Of a stretch of 64,000 bases of DNA, positions 49,433-58,219 are shown piece after piece. Both the position numbers and the translations under genes were made by a program. How positions within the stretch are numbered: the stretch's first letter is position 1; the number at the start of each line of letters is the position of its first letter. The stretch is from CAXXOK01 sp963674895 (GTDB lineage: Bacteria; Bacillota; Clostridia; Christensenellales; Aristaeellaceae): contig CAXXCY010000003.1 in the NCBI GenBank assembly GCA_963674895.2, positions 682,001-746,000 on the forward strand, in the 5' to 3' direction. Under the pieces are notes generated by a model, which searched no databases, had not been told where the DNA came from, and saw only the letters and a list, made by a program, of their open reading frames with translations.

Positions 49433-50524
49433 ATGCCGGAGACAACTTATCAGGAACAAATCGACCAAAAGCGCATGCTGCTGATCCGCTCCATGCTGGC
49501 CGGGCTTCCGCGTTCCTGCTCCGATTTCATTCGCAGCCTGCTGACGACGGCCAGCATCCTGACCCGCCTTGCGTACACAATCGATTTAAACACGTTTTTT
49601 ACGTTCGCGGACAGGGAATTGCCTGTGTATGCCGATAAAAACGTCTCAGAATTGACCGACGGCGATATCGCGCTTATCAAAGCCCGGGATATCGAGCTGT
49701 ATTCCGAATACCTGACCCTGTATTATAAGGAAGAAGGTTCCGACGGAGACCAGCAGCAGCGAATGCTCAGAAACCAATCCTACGGCGTGATGCGAAAACT
49801 TTCCTCGCTGCGGTCCTACTTCAATTATCTTTTCCGCACCGAGCGCATCCCCAGCAACACGGCCGCGCTCGTCCCGCTGCCGAAGATTCATAAAAAGCCG
49901 ATTCTGTTATTGGAACCGGACGAGATGCACAAGCTGATCCATGCCGTATCCACCGGCGATCAGCTCACAGGCCGTCAGCTGGCGTACCACAAATCCGTCG
50001 GCGTTCGCGATTTTGCCATCATCATGCTGTTTCTGGGAACCGGGATACGCGTCAGCGAATGCGTCGGTATCAACCTGCAGGATTTGGATTTTGAAAACAA
50101 CGCGCTGCTGGTCACGCGCAAAGGCGGCAATCAGGTGATCGTTTATTTTCCGGAGGAAACGGCCGACGCGCTGCGGATATATTACGAAGAAAGAAAAGAA
50201 ATCGAAACGATGGAGGGACACGAACACGCGTTCTTCCTGTCTCTGCAGCGCAGGCGCATTACGCAGCGCGCCGTGGAAAAGATGGTCAAAAAGTACGCGG
50301 AGATCGTCGTGCCGCTGAAAAAGAAAATCAGCCCGCACAAGCTCCGCAGCACCTACGCGACGAACCTGTACCGCGAAACGCAGGATATTTATCTGGTGGC
50401 CGAAGCGCTGGGCCATTCGGACATCAACACCACGCGAAAGCACTATGCCAGCATGAGCGACAAGCGCATGCGCGAAGCGGCCGCCAATACAAAACTGACG
50501 GAAATCGAAGACAACCCCGATTGA
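49433..50524 (+). CDS. Tyrosine recombinase, XerC/XerD-type
   Basis: 363 residues. A SAM-like N-terminal DNA-binding domain (1-165) is followed by a catalytic domain with all active residues: Arg in TGIRVSE, Lys in TRKGG, H-x-x-R in SPHKLRSTYA, His in LGHSDI and the nucleophile Tyr in HYA near 340. The N-terminal domain is about 60 residues longer than in XerC or XerD. No integration site, phage or transposon genes are nearby, so chromosome dimer resolution is likely. ATG at 49433 chosen for GGGGTG upstream. Confidence 0.9.
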   Translation: MPETTYQEQIDQKRMLLIRSMLAGLPRSCSDFIRSLLTTASILTRLAYTIDLNTFFTFADRELPVYADKNVSELTDGDIALIKARDIELYSEYLTLYYKEEGSDGDQQQRMLRNQSYGVMRKLSSLRSYFNYLFRTERIPSNTAALVPLPKIHKKPILLLEPDEMHKLIHAVSTGDQLTGRQLAYHKSVGVRDFAIIMLFLGTGIRVSECVGINLQDLDFENNALLVTRKGGNQVIVYFPEETADALRIYYEERKEIETMEGHEHAFFLSLQRRRITQRAVEKMVKKYAEIVVPLKKKISPHKLRSTYATNLYRETQDIYLVAEALGHSDINTTRKHYASMSDKRMREAAANTKLTEIEDNPD

Positions 50525-50526
50525 TC

Positions 50527-50555
50527 TTGAATTCCGGGCCTACTTATGCTACACT
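50527..50555 (+). promoter_or_regulatory. Promoter of lexA
   Basis: TTGAAT (50527-50532), 17-base spacer ending in TGC, TACACT (50550-50555). It starts 3 bases after the recombinase stop codon. Confidence 0.75.
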
Positions 50556-50561
50556 CTAATT

Positions 50562-50575
50562 AGAACATATGTTTG
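50562..50575. promoter_or_regulatory. LexA box (SOS operator)
   Basis: AGAACATATGTTTG agrees at 12 of 14 positions with the Gram-positive LexA consensus CGAACRNRYGTTYC. It lies directly at the predicted transcription start of lexA, so LexA should repress its own gene. Confidence 0.8.
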
Positions 50576-50591
50576 CAGGGAAGTGATCGGC

Positions 50592-51194
50592 ATGGGCAAT
50601 CCCCGCGGAGAAAGCCAGGAGAAGATCTTTGCCTATATCAAGAAGGTTGTAAAAGCCAAGGGATATCCCCCGTCCGTGCGCGAAATCTGTGAAGCGACCG
50701 GTCTTCGCTCCACCTCCACGGTGCACGCGCACTTAAAGCGGCTTGAAAAAAGAGGCCTGATCGCGCGCGATTCCATGAAGCCGCGGGCGATTTCCCTGGG
50801 GAACGAACTGCAGCAATCCGAAATGATTTCCGTGCCGGTTGTCGGACGCGTAACCGCCGGCGTTCCCATCCTTGCAAGCGAAAACATCGAAGAGTATATC
50901 TCTATCCCCAACATCCTGCTGGGCGACGGCGAGCACTATATTTTGGGCGTCCGCGGGGACAGCATGATCAACGCCGGAATTATGGACGGCGACTTCGTGG
51001 TGGTCAGAAAGCAGCAGGAGGCCAACAACGGGGATATCGTCGTGGCCATGATTGACGACGAGGCGACGGTAAAGCGCTTCTACCGCGAGAGCACCCACAT
51101 CCGCCTCCAGCCGGAAAACCCGTCCATGAAGCCGATTCTCTGCAAACAGGTGACGATTTTGGGCAAGGTGGTATCGCTCTACCGCCTGTACTAA
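50592..51194 (+). CDS. lexA: LexA repressor
   Basis: 200 residues. The winged helix-turn-helix has YPPSVREICEATGLRSTSTVHAHLKRLEKRG, the LexA DNA-binding pattern. The self-cleavage site Ala-Gly is in GRVTAGVPILA, the catalytic Ser in VRGDSMINAGI and the Lys in EATVKRFYRE. It controls the SOS response and is cleaved with help of RecA. AGGGAAG precedes the ATG at 50592. A matching operator lies at its promoter. Confidence 0.97.
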   Translation: MGNPRGESQEKIFAYIKKVVKAKGYPPSVREICEATGLRSTSTVHAHLKRLEKRGLIARDSMKPRAISLGNELQQSEMISVPVVGRVTAGVPILASENIEEYISIPNILLGDGEHYILGVRGDSMINAGIMDGDFVVVRKQQEANNGDIVVAMIDDEATVKRFYRESTHIRLQPENPSMKPILCKQVTILGKVVSLYRLY

Positions 51195-51227
51195 AAACTA
51201 TATGGTCAGCGAATACAATCTGCCGCG

Positions 51228-51974
51228 TCATTCGCCGCGGTAGATTTGTTTGAGTTCGTCGGTTTCCGAGCCATCCTCGCGATAGACAATCAGCGGCGGG
51301 AGCCAATGCAGCATCGGCCTGGCGTTTTTCACGCCCTCCGCCAGAATCAGATACGGCGCTTTGCTCACCTTCCCGCAGACCGTGCGGACCCGCTTGGGCT
51401 CCAGCCGGTGCCGCCGCATGCCATCAAACAGTTCCAGCATCCGGTGGGACGGGAATACCATGTACAGCCGCCCCTGGTTTTTGAGTATCGATCCGCAGGA
51501 GATGAGGATTTCATCGATGGTACAGGTTGTTTCCTGCTTGGACAGCCGCTTGTTCTCGTTCGGGCTTTCCAGAATGCTGTCTTTCTTGCCGTACGGCGGG
51601 TTGCACACAACCACATGCACGCTTGCCTTGCCGATGATTTGATCGGCGGACCGCAAATCCGCGCAATGGATGGCAATTCGGCCGTCCAGCTGATTGCCGC
51701 GCACGCTGCGGGCCGCCATGTCCGCGAGTTCCGGCTGCCACTCAAACGCGTGAAAGAAAGCGGTTTTTTCTTTTTGGCTGAGCAGTATCGGCAAAACGGC
51801 GGACCCCGTGCCGAGATCCGCCACCCGCTCCCCCGGCTTGAGCCGCACAAAATCCTTCAAAAGCACGGAATCCATCCCGAAGCGAAAGCCGTGCTTCTTC
51901 TGGAGAAGTTTCATGCCGTTGTTTTGCAAATCATCCAGACGTTCGTCCGCCCGGACCTCAAACTTATTCTTCAA
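51228..51974 (-). CDS. tRNA1(Val) (adenine(37)-N6)-methyltransferase-like protein
   Basis: 248 residues, a Rossmann methyltransferase. FRFGMDSVLLKDFVRLKPGERVADLGTGSAVLPI is the family start and SAM loop, and VVCNPPYGKKDS is the N6-adenine methylase motif. B. subtilis YabB (TrmN6 family) is the nearest known type. Its first 11 bases overlap the end of the SpoIID gene on the same strand. It converges with lexA. Confidence 0.88.
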   Translation of the reverse strand: MKNKFEVRADERLDDLQNNGMKLLQKKHGFRFGMDSVLLKDFVRLKPGERVADLGTGSAVLPILLSQKEKTAFFHAFEWQPELADMAARSVRGNQLDGRIAIHCADLRSADQIIGKASVHVVVCNPPYGKKDSILESPNENKRLSKQETTCTIDEILISCGSILKNQGRLYMVFPSHRMLELFDGMRRHRLEPKRVRTVCGKVSKAPYLILAEGVKNARPMLHWLPPLIVYREDGSETDELKQIYRGE

Positions 51975-54900
51975 AGAAGGATAACCCGTCCCGCAGGCAG
52001 TACCCCTGCTGTTCAGAGTACAGCACCTCGCACCAGGTATCCCCTACCCGGATGATTTCCACCTGGCTGTTCTCCTGCATATGGGCCACCAGGCCGCTGT
52101 CTTCCGCGCAGGCTTCGTACAGCGGAAGCGTCGTGGAACCGGCGGACGGACGGACATAGACAAAAATCTCATGGCTTGGTTCGTGCAGAGTCGGGTCCTC
52201 CGTCGCCGCATCCGCCGTGGCCGGTTCCTCCTCTTCGGAATCTCCGGTATCGCCGGTATCCTCTGCAGCGGCGGATACCGTTTCCGCCGACGGCTGAGTC
52301 GTCGTCAGGTATTCGGACATCACATACCCGATATCGTCGCCATAGCTCGTTTTACACCATGCGGCCGTGATATCCGAAAGCACCTCGACCTCCGCGTTCT
52401 GCGGAATCTGCGCAAGCACGGCGGCGCTCAGGGATGCGGTCGTCCGCAGGTTCAGAGAGCCGGACGACGTATTGACCCAGGCCGTCACGGAATACGTTTC
52501 CTCGGCAGAGCCTGAAGTATCATCCGCCGTGCCGGAATCGTCCGTTTCGTCCGTATCGCCTGCGGTATCCGTGTCATCGGCGTCGTCGGCCGTGCTGAAG
52601 CACAAGTACTGCGTCTGCACGTATCCCTGGTAAGCGCCATAGGATACCTTGCACCATTCGCTCCCCTGCACCAGCAAGGAAACGACGGTTCCGTTGGGAA
52701 TGGTGGTGAGAACGCCGGCCGTTTCCGATTTCGCCATGCGCAGGTTCAGCGATCCGGAGCCGACCGCAACGGTCGCGCTGGCCGACTGCGCCTGGGTATC
52801 CTGCGCGGAGCTGTTGCTTGTATCCGACGATTCCCCGGATTGAGCGCTCTGTTGCGCGCTATCGGCGGTGAAGGTCAGGTATTCCGTCATGACATATCCG
52901 AATATATCGTTGTAGCTGAGATAGCACCACACCGCTCCGTGGCTGTAAACATCCACAACCGTATTCTGCGGAATCTGCGTCAATACGCTTCCGTACGGAG
53001 CGTCGCGCAGGTTCAGCGATCCCGATTTCGTCGTTACGGTCGCCGAAACCGGGTCTGTATCCGTGGTCTCCCCGTTCGAATCTCCCGAGAAGGTTAGAAA
53101 CGCGTTCATCACATACCCGTAATAATCCTGGTAAACGGTATAGGTCCACTCGCTCAGCCGCTGCAGCACCACGATGGTCTCTCCTTTGGGGATTCTCGTC
53201 AGCACACCGCTGCCCGCCAGCGCTTCCGCCCGTAGGTTCAGGGAGCCCGATTCCGTGGTTACGACCGCCGTTACGGTTTCACTGTCCTGCGCATCGGATG
53301 TATCGTCCGTTGCGCCCGTATCCCCCGCTTCGCTGAACGATAAGAACGCCGTCATCACATAGCCGGTAATTCCCGTATAGGTCACCTGACACCATTCACT
53401 GCCCTTGGAGTGGACATCTATCACCGTCAGGCGCGGAATTGTACAGTAGATCGCGCTGCCGGCTTTGGGCTGCTGCCGCAAATTCAACGATCCGGATTCC
53501 GTATAAACAGTTGCCGTCGTTACGACGGTTTCGTCCGTGTCCGAAGCGCTTGTTCCATCGTCAAAGGAGAGGAACGCCGTCATGACGTAGCCGTCGTACC
53601 CGGCATAACGCACGCCGCTCCACGTGTCTCCCTTGCTCGTTACGGAAACCACGGCCCCTTTGGGTATGGTCGTCAGGATGGTGCTGCCCGCCTGCGGGAA
53701 CTGGCGCATGTTCAGGGAACCGGACTGCGTAGCCACAACCGCGGACAGCGTTTCGGTACCGGTCGTATCATCCGCCGTGTCAGCCGTGTCGCCGGAGTCA
53801 ATTTCCGCAATATCCTCGGGATACTCCGCTGAAAACGTCAGGTAATCCGCGGATGCGTAGGCGACGATCGTTCCGTACTGGATATGCGCCCAATCACTGG
53901 CCCAGGAGAGCACGGTCAATATCGCGCCGGTTGGCGCCGTGGAAAGGATGGACGCGGAATAACTGCCCGATTCCCGTAAATTGAGGTAACCGTTCGCCGT
54001 GACGACCGCAAATCCGGCGACAGCGGATACCGTGCTGTCGTCGCTCTCCGGTGCCGTACCCAGAATGCTCAAGGCGTTCGTCGGCACATAGCCTGTGATG
54101 CTTCCGAATTGGATCAGGCACCATGTGCCGTCGTTGGATAGCACGGTGACGGGCGTTCCGTTGGAAAGAACCGTCAGCACGGACGCGCTTGCGGATTTCG
54201 CGCCGCGCACCGCAAGCTGGGCGTCGCCGGACAGCGTTACGATGCCGCGGATGCCCGTATCCTTGGTATCGTCGTCGATATCAGCGGGATTTTCGTTGGT
54301 AATAATCTCTTCGGTCGAATCCGCGGACAGGATGGTGTTGGTAAAAATACAGCCGACGCGTGTGCTGTCCGGGTAATAGAAGCCGAGGATCTCGTCGTAG
54401 GTAAACCCGAGCTGCCCCATATACATCGCGCCGCGCTGGCTCATGCCGATGCCGTGTCCGTACCGCCTGGCCTGCAGCTTGAAGGTTGTGCCGGATGTTG
54501 CGACGGACCACAGCTCATTGGAACCGGACTGGATACTCATACCCAGCAAGCTTTCCAGCTCGCTGAAGATATCGCAGGTGACCGTCGTGGCAACCGTGAC
54601 GAATACGTTGCTGGAATTATAGGTGGTTACCGACAGCGAAAAGTTCAGTTTGGTATACAGCCTGCTGGGAGAAGCGTACATCGGCGTATGCGCGGTGACG
54701 CCGTTGATCGTCTGCAGCGTTGTATTGGAGGACGTTGCGTTGTATCCGGCGCTGACGAGCGCGGAGACGACCTTGGTTTTAAGCATTGAAAGCAGCGGCG
54801 CGTTGTTGGACGAATTGCCTGCGTCCCCGTATACCGTCGTCTCTTTGACGACGCTTGCGGGGTTTGCGTAATCAAAGGGATCATCCTTCACGCCCAGATA

Positions 54901-55710
54901 ATCGTAGCCGCTCGTCCCCCACGCGTTTTTAATCGATTCGGTCTGCCCGCCGTTGGAGGAGGAATAGTACGTGGCCGTGTAGGAAGAACCGTTTTTAATC
55001 AGGATTCCCTTGGTGCTGTCCACGGCCGTATTGCAGTTTGAGGTCGTCGACGGCGTGCCGTTATAGGTCTGGTCGCCCGTCGTATCCACCACGTCGTACG
55101 ACCAGGAGGAACGCGCGTTCATCATGCGCACTGTATAGGTTCGCGCGGCGACCGCCTGGGCCTTGAGCGCTTCCAGCGGGGCGCTGCTGCCCATCTCGTA
55201 GGGCACGACACCGTAGAGGTAATTTTCGATATAGATATACGCGATGGTATAGAGCTTGTATCCCCCGCCGCTCAGGGCGACGGCTTTCAGCTGGATATCG
55301 CCCGGATAGAGGTTATCGGGCTTCCGGGCCTGTGAAATTTTGATGCCGTTGCTCCCCGTGGTGGAGTGCCTGCGCACGGTGAAGGTGCTGCCCATGTTAT
55401 ATGCCGTGCCGTTGCGCGTCAGCGTAATCGCTCCGGTGGATGAATTAAACGAAATATAGAGAACGTCGCCGCTTGAAAGCGACGTGCCGCTGCTCAGGCT
55501 ATAGTTGCCCGATACCGTCAGCGTAAGGCTGGTCGGGCTGCCCAGCGAGGACAGATACACGCGCACCATACCGTCCAGCGTCGGCTGTTCCGAGGACAGC
55601 GGCGCGGATTCCACATCGACCCCGCTCAGCGATTCCGCATAGGCAAAACCGGCAAAAAATAATACAAAAGCAACGGTCAGACAGATCATGCTTTTCAGGA
55701 TTCTATGCAT
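51964..55710 (-). CDS. SpoIID/LytB-domain protein with nine SH3-like modules
   Basis: 1248 residues, very large for the family. Signal peptide (1-26), SpoIID/LytB domain (about 138-455) with YLYGVVPYEMGSSAPLEALKAQ and RRYGHGIGMSQRGAMYMG, the glycan-cleaving lytic transglycosylase core. Then come nine SH3-like repeats (about 490-550, 565-628, 656-717, 731-793, 814-876, 888-948, 977-1039, 1075-1137, 1180-1245); six carry a SGSLNLR or SGSLNMR core. Linkers are rich in Asp, Thr and Ser. It is exported and probably binds and remodels peptidoglycan. ATG at 55710 has GGAGGG upstream. Confidence 0.93.
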   Translation of the reverse strand: MHRILKSMICLTVAFVLFFAGFAYAESLSGVDVESAPLSSEQPTLDGMVRVYLSSLGSPTSLTLTVSGNYSLSSGTSLSSGDVLYISFNSSTGAITLTRNGTAYNMGSTFTVRRHSTTGSNGIKISQARKPDNLYPGDIQLKAVALSGGGYKLYTIAYIYIENYLYGVVPYEMGSSAPLEALKAQAVAARTYTVRMMNARSSWSYDVVDTTGDQTYNGTPSTTSNCNTAVDSTKGILIKNGSSYTATYYSSSNGGQTESIKNAWGTSGYDYLGVKDDPFDYANPASVVKETTVYGDAGNSSNNAPLLSMLKTKVVSALVSAGYNATSSNTTLQTINGVTAHTPMYASPSRLYTKLNFSLSVTTYNSSNVFVTVATTVTCDIFSELESLLGMSIQSGSNELWSVATSGTTFKLQARRYGHGIGMSQRGAMYMGQLGFTYDEILGFYYPDSTRVGCIFTNTILSADSTEEIITNENPADIDDDTKDTGIRGIVTLSGDAQLAVRGAKSASASVLTVLSNGTPVTVLSNDGTWCLIQFGSITGYVPTNALSILGTAPESDDSTVSAVAGFAVVTANGYLNLRESGSYSASILSTAPTGAILTVLSWASDWAHIQYGTIVAYASADYLTFSAEYPEDIAEIDSGDTADTADDTTGTETLSAVVATQSGSLNMRQFPQAGSTILTTIPKGAVVSVTSKGDTWSGVRYAGYDGYVMTAFLSFDDGTSASDTDETVVTTATVYTESGSLNLRQQPKAGSAIYCTIPRLTVIDVHSKGSEWCQVTYTGITGYVMTAFLSFSEAGDTGATDDTSDAQDSETVTAVVTTESGSLNLRAEALAGSGVLTRIPKGETIVVLQRLSEWTYTVYQDYYGYVMNAFLTFSGDSNGETTDTDPVSATVTTKSGSLNLRDAPYGSVLTQIPQNTVVDVYSHGAVWCYLSYNDIFGYVMTEYLTFTADSAQQSAQSGESSDTSNSSAQDTQAQSASATVAVGSGSLNLRMAKSETAGVLTTIPNGTVVSLLVQGSEWCKVSYGAYQGYVQTQYLCFSTADDADDTDTAGDTDETDDSGTADDTSGSAEETYSVTAWVNTSSGSLNLRTTASLSAAVLAQIPQNAEVEVLSDITAAWCKTSYGDDIGYVMSEYLTTTQPSAETVSAAAEDTGDTGDSEEEEPATADAATEDPTLHEPSHEIFVYVRPSAGSTTLPLYEACAEDSGLVAHMQENSQVEIIRVGDTWCEVLYSEQQGYCLRDGLSFFEE

Positions 55711-55749
55711 CAAATCCCTCCAACAGTTAACACTTTTGTAATTATTTGA

Positions 55750-55778
55750 ATTCTAACATAACCCTATGCATTTGTCCA
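55750..55778 (-). promoter_or_regulatory. Promoter of the SpoIID-type gene
   Basis: Minus strand TGGACA (55773-55778), 17-base spacer ending in TGT, TAGAAT (55750-55755): sigma-A-like rather than sporulation-type. About 40 bases before the start codon. Confidence 0.6.
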
Positions 55779-55831
55779 GTCATAGAGAGAAGAATATCGA
55801 TGTGAGAACCCATTGTAACAATTGTGCGGGC

Positions 55832-56308
55832 TTATTCGGCAATCCCGTTGGACTTCCGGTACTCCGCGATCGCCTCCCTGGCCAGCTTGTCGCAGCGGAT
55901 GTTTTCCGGGTGATCGGCGTGGCCCTTGATTTTATGGAAGGTTACGCCGTGCTTTTTGATTTTGATGATCTGAATCAGCAGTTTCCACAGGTCGGAATTC
56001 TCCACCGGCTTTTTATCGGCGGTCAGCCAGCCGTTTTGCTGCCACTTGCCGATCCAGTCCTGGTTGAAAGCGTTGACCACATAGGCGGAATCCGAATAGA
56101 CCTCGACGCCGCAGGGCTCCTTCAGCGCGCCGATTCCGCTGATCACGGCGAACAGCTCCATACGGTTGTTGGTGGTATTGGGCATGCTGCCGGAAAGCTC
56201 TTTTTCTTTTCCGTTGTAGTTAAGGATCGCTGCCCAGCCGCCGGGGCCCGGATTACCGGAGCATGCCCCGTCAGTATACAGCCGTACGGTTTTTATGGAT
56301 TGTGTCAT
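55832..56308 (-). CDS. rnhA: Ribonuclease HI
   Basis: 158 residues. VRLYTDGACSGNPGPGGWAAIL has the first Asp; ELFAVISG the Glu; YSDSAYVVNAFN the second Asp; and KGHADHPENIRCDKLAREA the His and last Asp. It cuts RNA in RNA-DNA hybrids. It is followed upstream by proC with 10 bases between, on the same strand. Confidence 0.97.
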   Translation of the reverse strand: MTQSIKTVRLYTDGACSGNPGPGGWAAILNYNGKEKELSGSMPNTTNNRMELFAVISGIGALKEPCGVEVYSDSAYVVNAFNQDWIGKWQQNGWLTADKKPVENSDLWKLLIQIIKIKKHGVTFHKIKGHADHPENIRCDKLAREAIAEYRKSNGIAE

Positions 56309-56318
56309 GTCTCTGCTC

Positions 56319-57131
56319 TCAATCTTCCGCGGGCTTTCGCATTGCCTTGCTCTTTTGGGCGCAGACGGTAGCTGCCTCAATGACGGCATGACGGAAACCT
56401 CCGGCTTCCAAAGAGGCGATCGCCTCGATGGTCGTGCCGCCCGGAGAACAGACCATATCCTTGAGCTTCGCGGGATGCTCTCCCGTTTCCAGCAGCAGTT
56501 TGGCGGCGCCCAGCACGGTCTGCTCGCAGGCTTTGGTCGCGACGTCGCGCGGCAGGCCGAGTTTGATCCCCGCGTCGATCAGCGCCTCCACGAATACGAA
56601 CACGTAGGCCGGCGCGCTGCCGGAAACGGCGATAATCGCGTCGAACAGCCTCTCCGGAAGGACGGCCGCCGCCCCCAGCGATTCGAACAGGGATTGAACC
56701 CATTGCATATCGCCGTTTGTGAAGGAGGTATCCTCGCAGATCGCCGTAAACCCTTCCCCCACCATCAGCGGCGTGTTGGGCATGCAGCGGAGGATACCGG
56801 CGGCCGGTTCGGCCAGCGCGTCCGTTAGCATTTTCACCGTCCATCCCGCGGCGATGGAGACGAACTTTTTATTTTTGGCGCTGGAAGACGCCTTTTGCAG
56901 CACGTCTTTTAGATACACGGGTTTGACGGCCAGCACAATGAACTCGCATTGTTCGATCAGCTCCGTTTGAGAGCCCGCGACATGCACATGGAACTTCTCC
57001 GCCGCCTTCGCCGTCTGGCTTTCGGAGATATCATACACGGCGATGTCCTGCGGCTTGAGAAACGACCGCGCGATCATGCCGCCGACGATCGCCGACGCCA
57101 TATTGCCCGCGCCGATAAACCCGATTTTCAT
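56319..57131 (-). CDS. proC: Pyrroline-5-carboxylate reductase
   Basis: 270 residues. KIGFIGAGNMASAIVGGM is the NAD(P) loop and the C-terminal motif SPGGTTIEAIASLEAGGFRHAVIEA is diagnostic. It makes proline from P5C. Its start follows the rnfB stop by one base, with AAGGAAGAG inside the rnfB end, so it is probably co-transcribed with the Rnf operon. Confidence 0.97.
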   Translation of the reverse strand: MKIGFIGAGNMASAIVGGMIARSFLKPQDIAVYDISESQTAKAAEKFHVHVAGSQTELIEQCEFIVLAVKPVYLKDVLQKASSSAKNKKFVSIAAGWTVKMLTDALAEPAAGILRCMPNTPLMVGEGFTAICEDTSFTNGDMQWVQSLFESLGAAAVLPERLFDAIIAVSGSAPAYVFVFVEALIDAGIKLGLPRDVATKACEQTVLGAAKLLLETGEHPAKLKDMVCSPGGTTIEAIASLEAGGFRHAVIEAATVCAQKSKAMRKPAED

Positions 57132-57132
57132 G

Positions 57133-58203
57133 TTACTCTTCCTTTTCCGTGTCCTTTTTGGGAATGGCGGCAACGGTTTCGGAGGTGCCGACCTTCGCGT
57201 TGGCGTCCCGCACATGCTCCCGGACAGTCAGGGTGATGCACTTCTTGGGGCACTTGGGCACGCACTGCCCGCAACCCGTGCAGGCGTCCAAAATCTTGTG
57301 AACGTTCTTGCGTTCGCCGGATATGGCTTCAAACTGGCAGGTCTTTTTGCAGATCGTGCAGCCGATGCACTCGTTGGGATCGATCTGCGCGATCCTGCGG
57401 TGATCGAAATCGCCCCAGATGGCGCCCGTCGGGCAGACTTCCGCGCACATCATGCAGCTTACACACTTCGTGTAGTCGAACTGCGGCAGGTGATCCTTCA
57501 TGGTGATCGCGCCGAATTTGCAGGTATTCGCGCAAAGCTCGCAGCCGATGCAGCCGATCTTGCAGTTGTCGCTGACCAGCACGCCTTCCTCGGCCGCGCG
57601 GCACAGCACGCGCACCGGGAGCGTGACGGGCTGCATCACCAGTACGTGCTTGGGGCATACCTTCACGCATGCGCCGCAGCTGGTGCATTTGTCCGGGTCA
57701 ACCCTTGCGATCTTGTCGTGCGGATCGATATGGATCGCGTCGAATTTGCACGCCGCCACGCATGTTCCCAAGCCCAGGCAGGCGTACTTGCAGGCGCGGT
57801 TGCCGTCGTTGATCGTGGTTGCCGCAATGCAGTCGTGAATGCCGACATACGAGAACTTTTCCTTGCAGCGGTCCACCGTGCCCTGACAGATGACCGTCGC
57901 CACCTGCTTTTCCGTCTCGGACGGCTGCTCGGCGCCGGTAATATCCGCGATAGATTTGGCCAGGGCGGAGCCGCCCACCGGGCACGCGTCGATCGGGGCT
58001 TTGCCTGCGGCGATCGCATCCGCCAGCGCGTCGCAGCCCGCATAGCCGCACGCGCCGCAGTTGGCGCCGGGCAGCACGTCGCGGATCGAGTCGCGCCGAG
58101 GATCGGACGGAGTCTGGAATACTTTGTTTACAAGCATCAGCAGCAGGCCGAACACAAGCGCAAGGCCGGCCAGCATGCTTGTTCCAATCAGAATATCGGT
58201 CAT
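57133..58203 (-). CDS. rnfB: Rnf complex subunit RnfB with expanded ferredoxin domain
   Basis: 356 residues. A membrane anchor (3-25) is followed by the RnfB-specific 4Fe-4S site (Cys 49, 52, 57 and 74). After a spacer, six ferredoxin-like motifs follow: CKYACLGLGTCVAAC, CTSCGACVKVCP, CIGCELCANTC, CVSCMMCAEVCP, CIGCTICKKTC and CTGCGQCVPKCP. About seven clusters are thus predicted, compared with three in E. coli. RnfB takes electrons from reduced ferredoxin. It is last of the rnfCDEAB genes. Confidence 0.95.
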   Translation of the reverse strand: MTDILIGTSMLAGLALVFGLLLMLVNKVFQTPSDPRRDSIRDVLPGANCGACGYAGCDALADAIAAGKAPIDACPVGGSALAKSIADITGAEQPSETEKQVATVICQGTVDRCKEKFSYVGIHDCIAATTINDGNRACKYACLGLGTCVAACKFDAIHIDPHDKIARVDPDKCTSCGACVKVCPKHVLVMQPVTLPVRVLCRAAEEGVLVSDNCKIGCIGCELCANTCKFGAITMKDHLPQFDYTKCVSCMMCAEVCPTGAIWGDFDHRRIAQIDPNECIGCTICKKTCQFEAISGERKNVHKILDACTGCGQCVPKCPKKCITLTVREHVRDANAKVGTSETVAAIPKKDTEKEE

Positions 58204-58219
58204 ATACGCGTCTCCTTAC

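Noticed and set aside
49433..50524. Integrase of a mobile island
   Set aside because: No attachment-site repeats, cargo genes or tRNA next to it; neighbours are core genes.
55812..55822. Short palindrome ATTGT-A-ACAAT before the SpoIID promoter
   Set aside because: Only five bases per arm, and it could occur by chance; not a CIRCE element because the arms and spacing do not fit.
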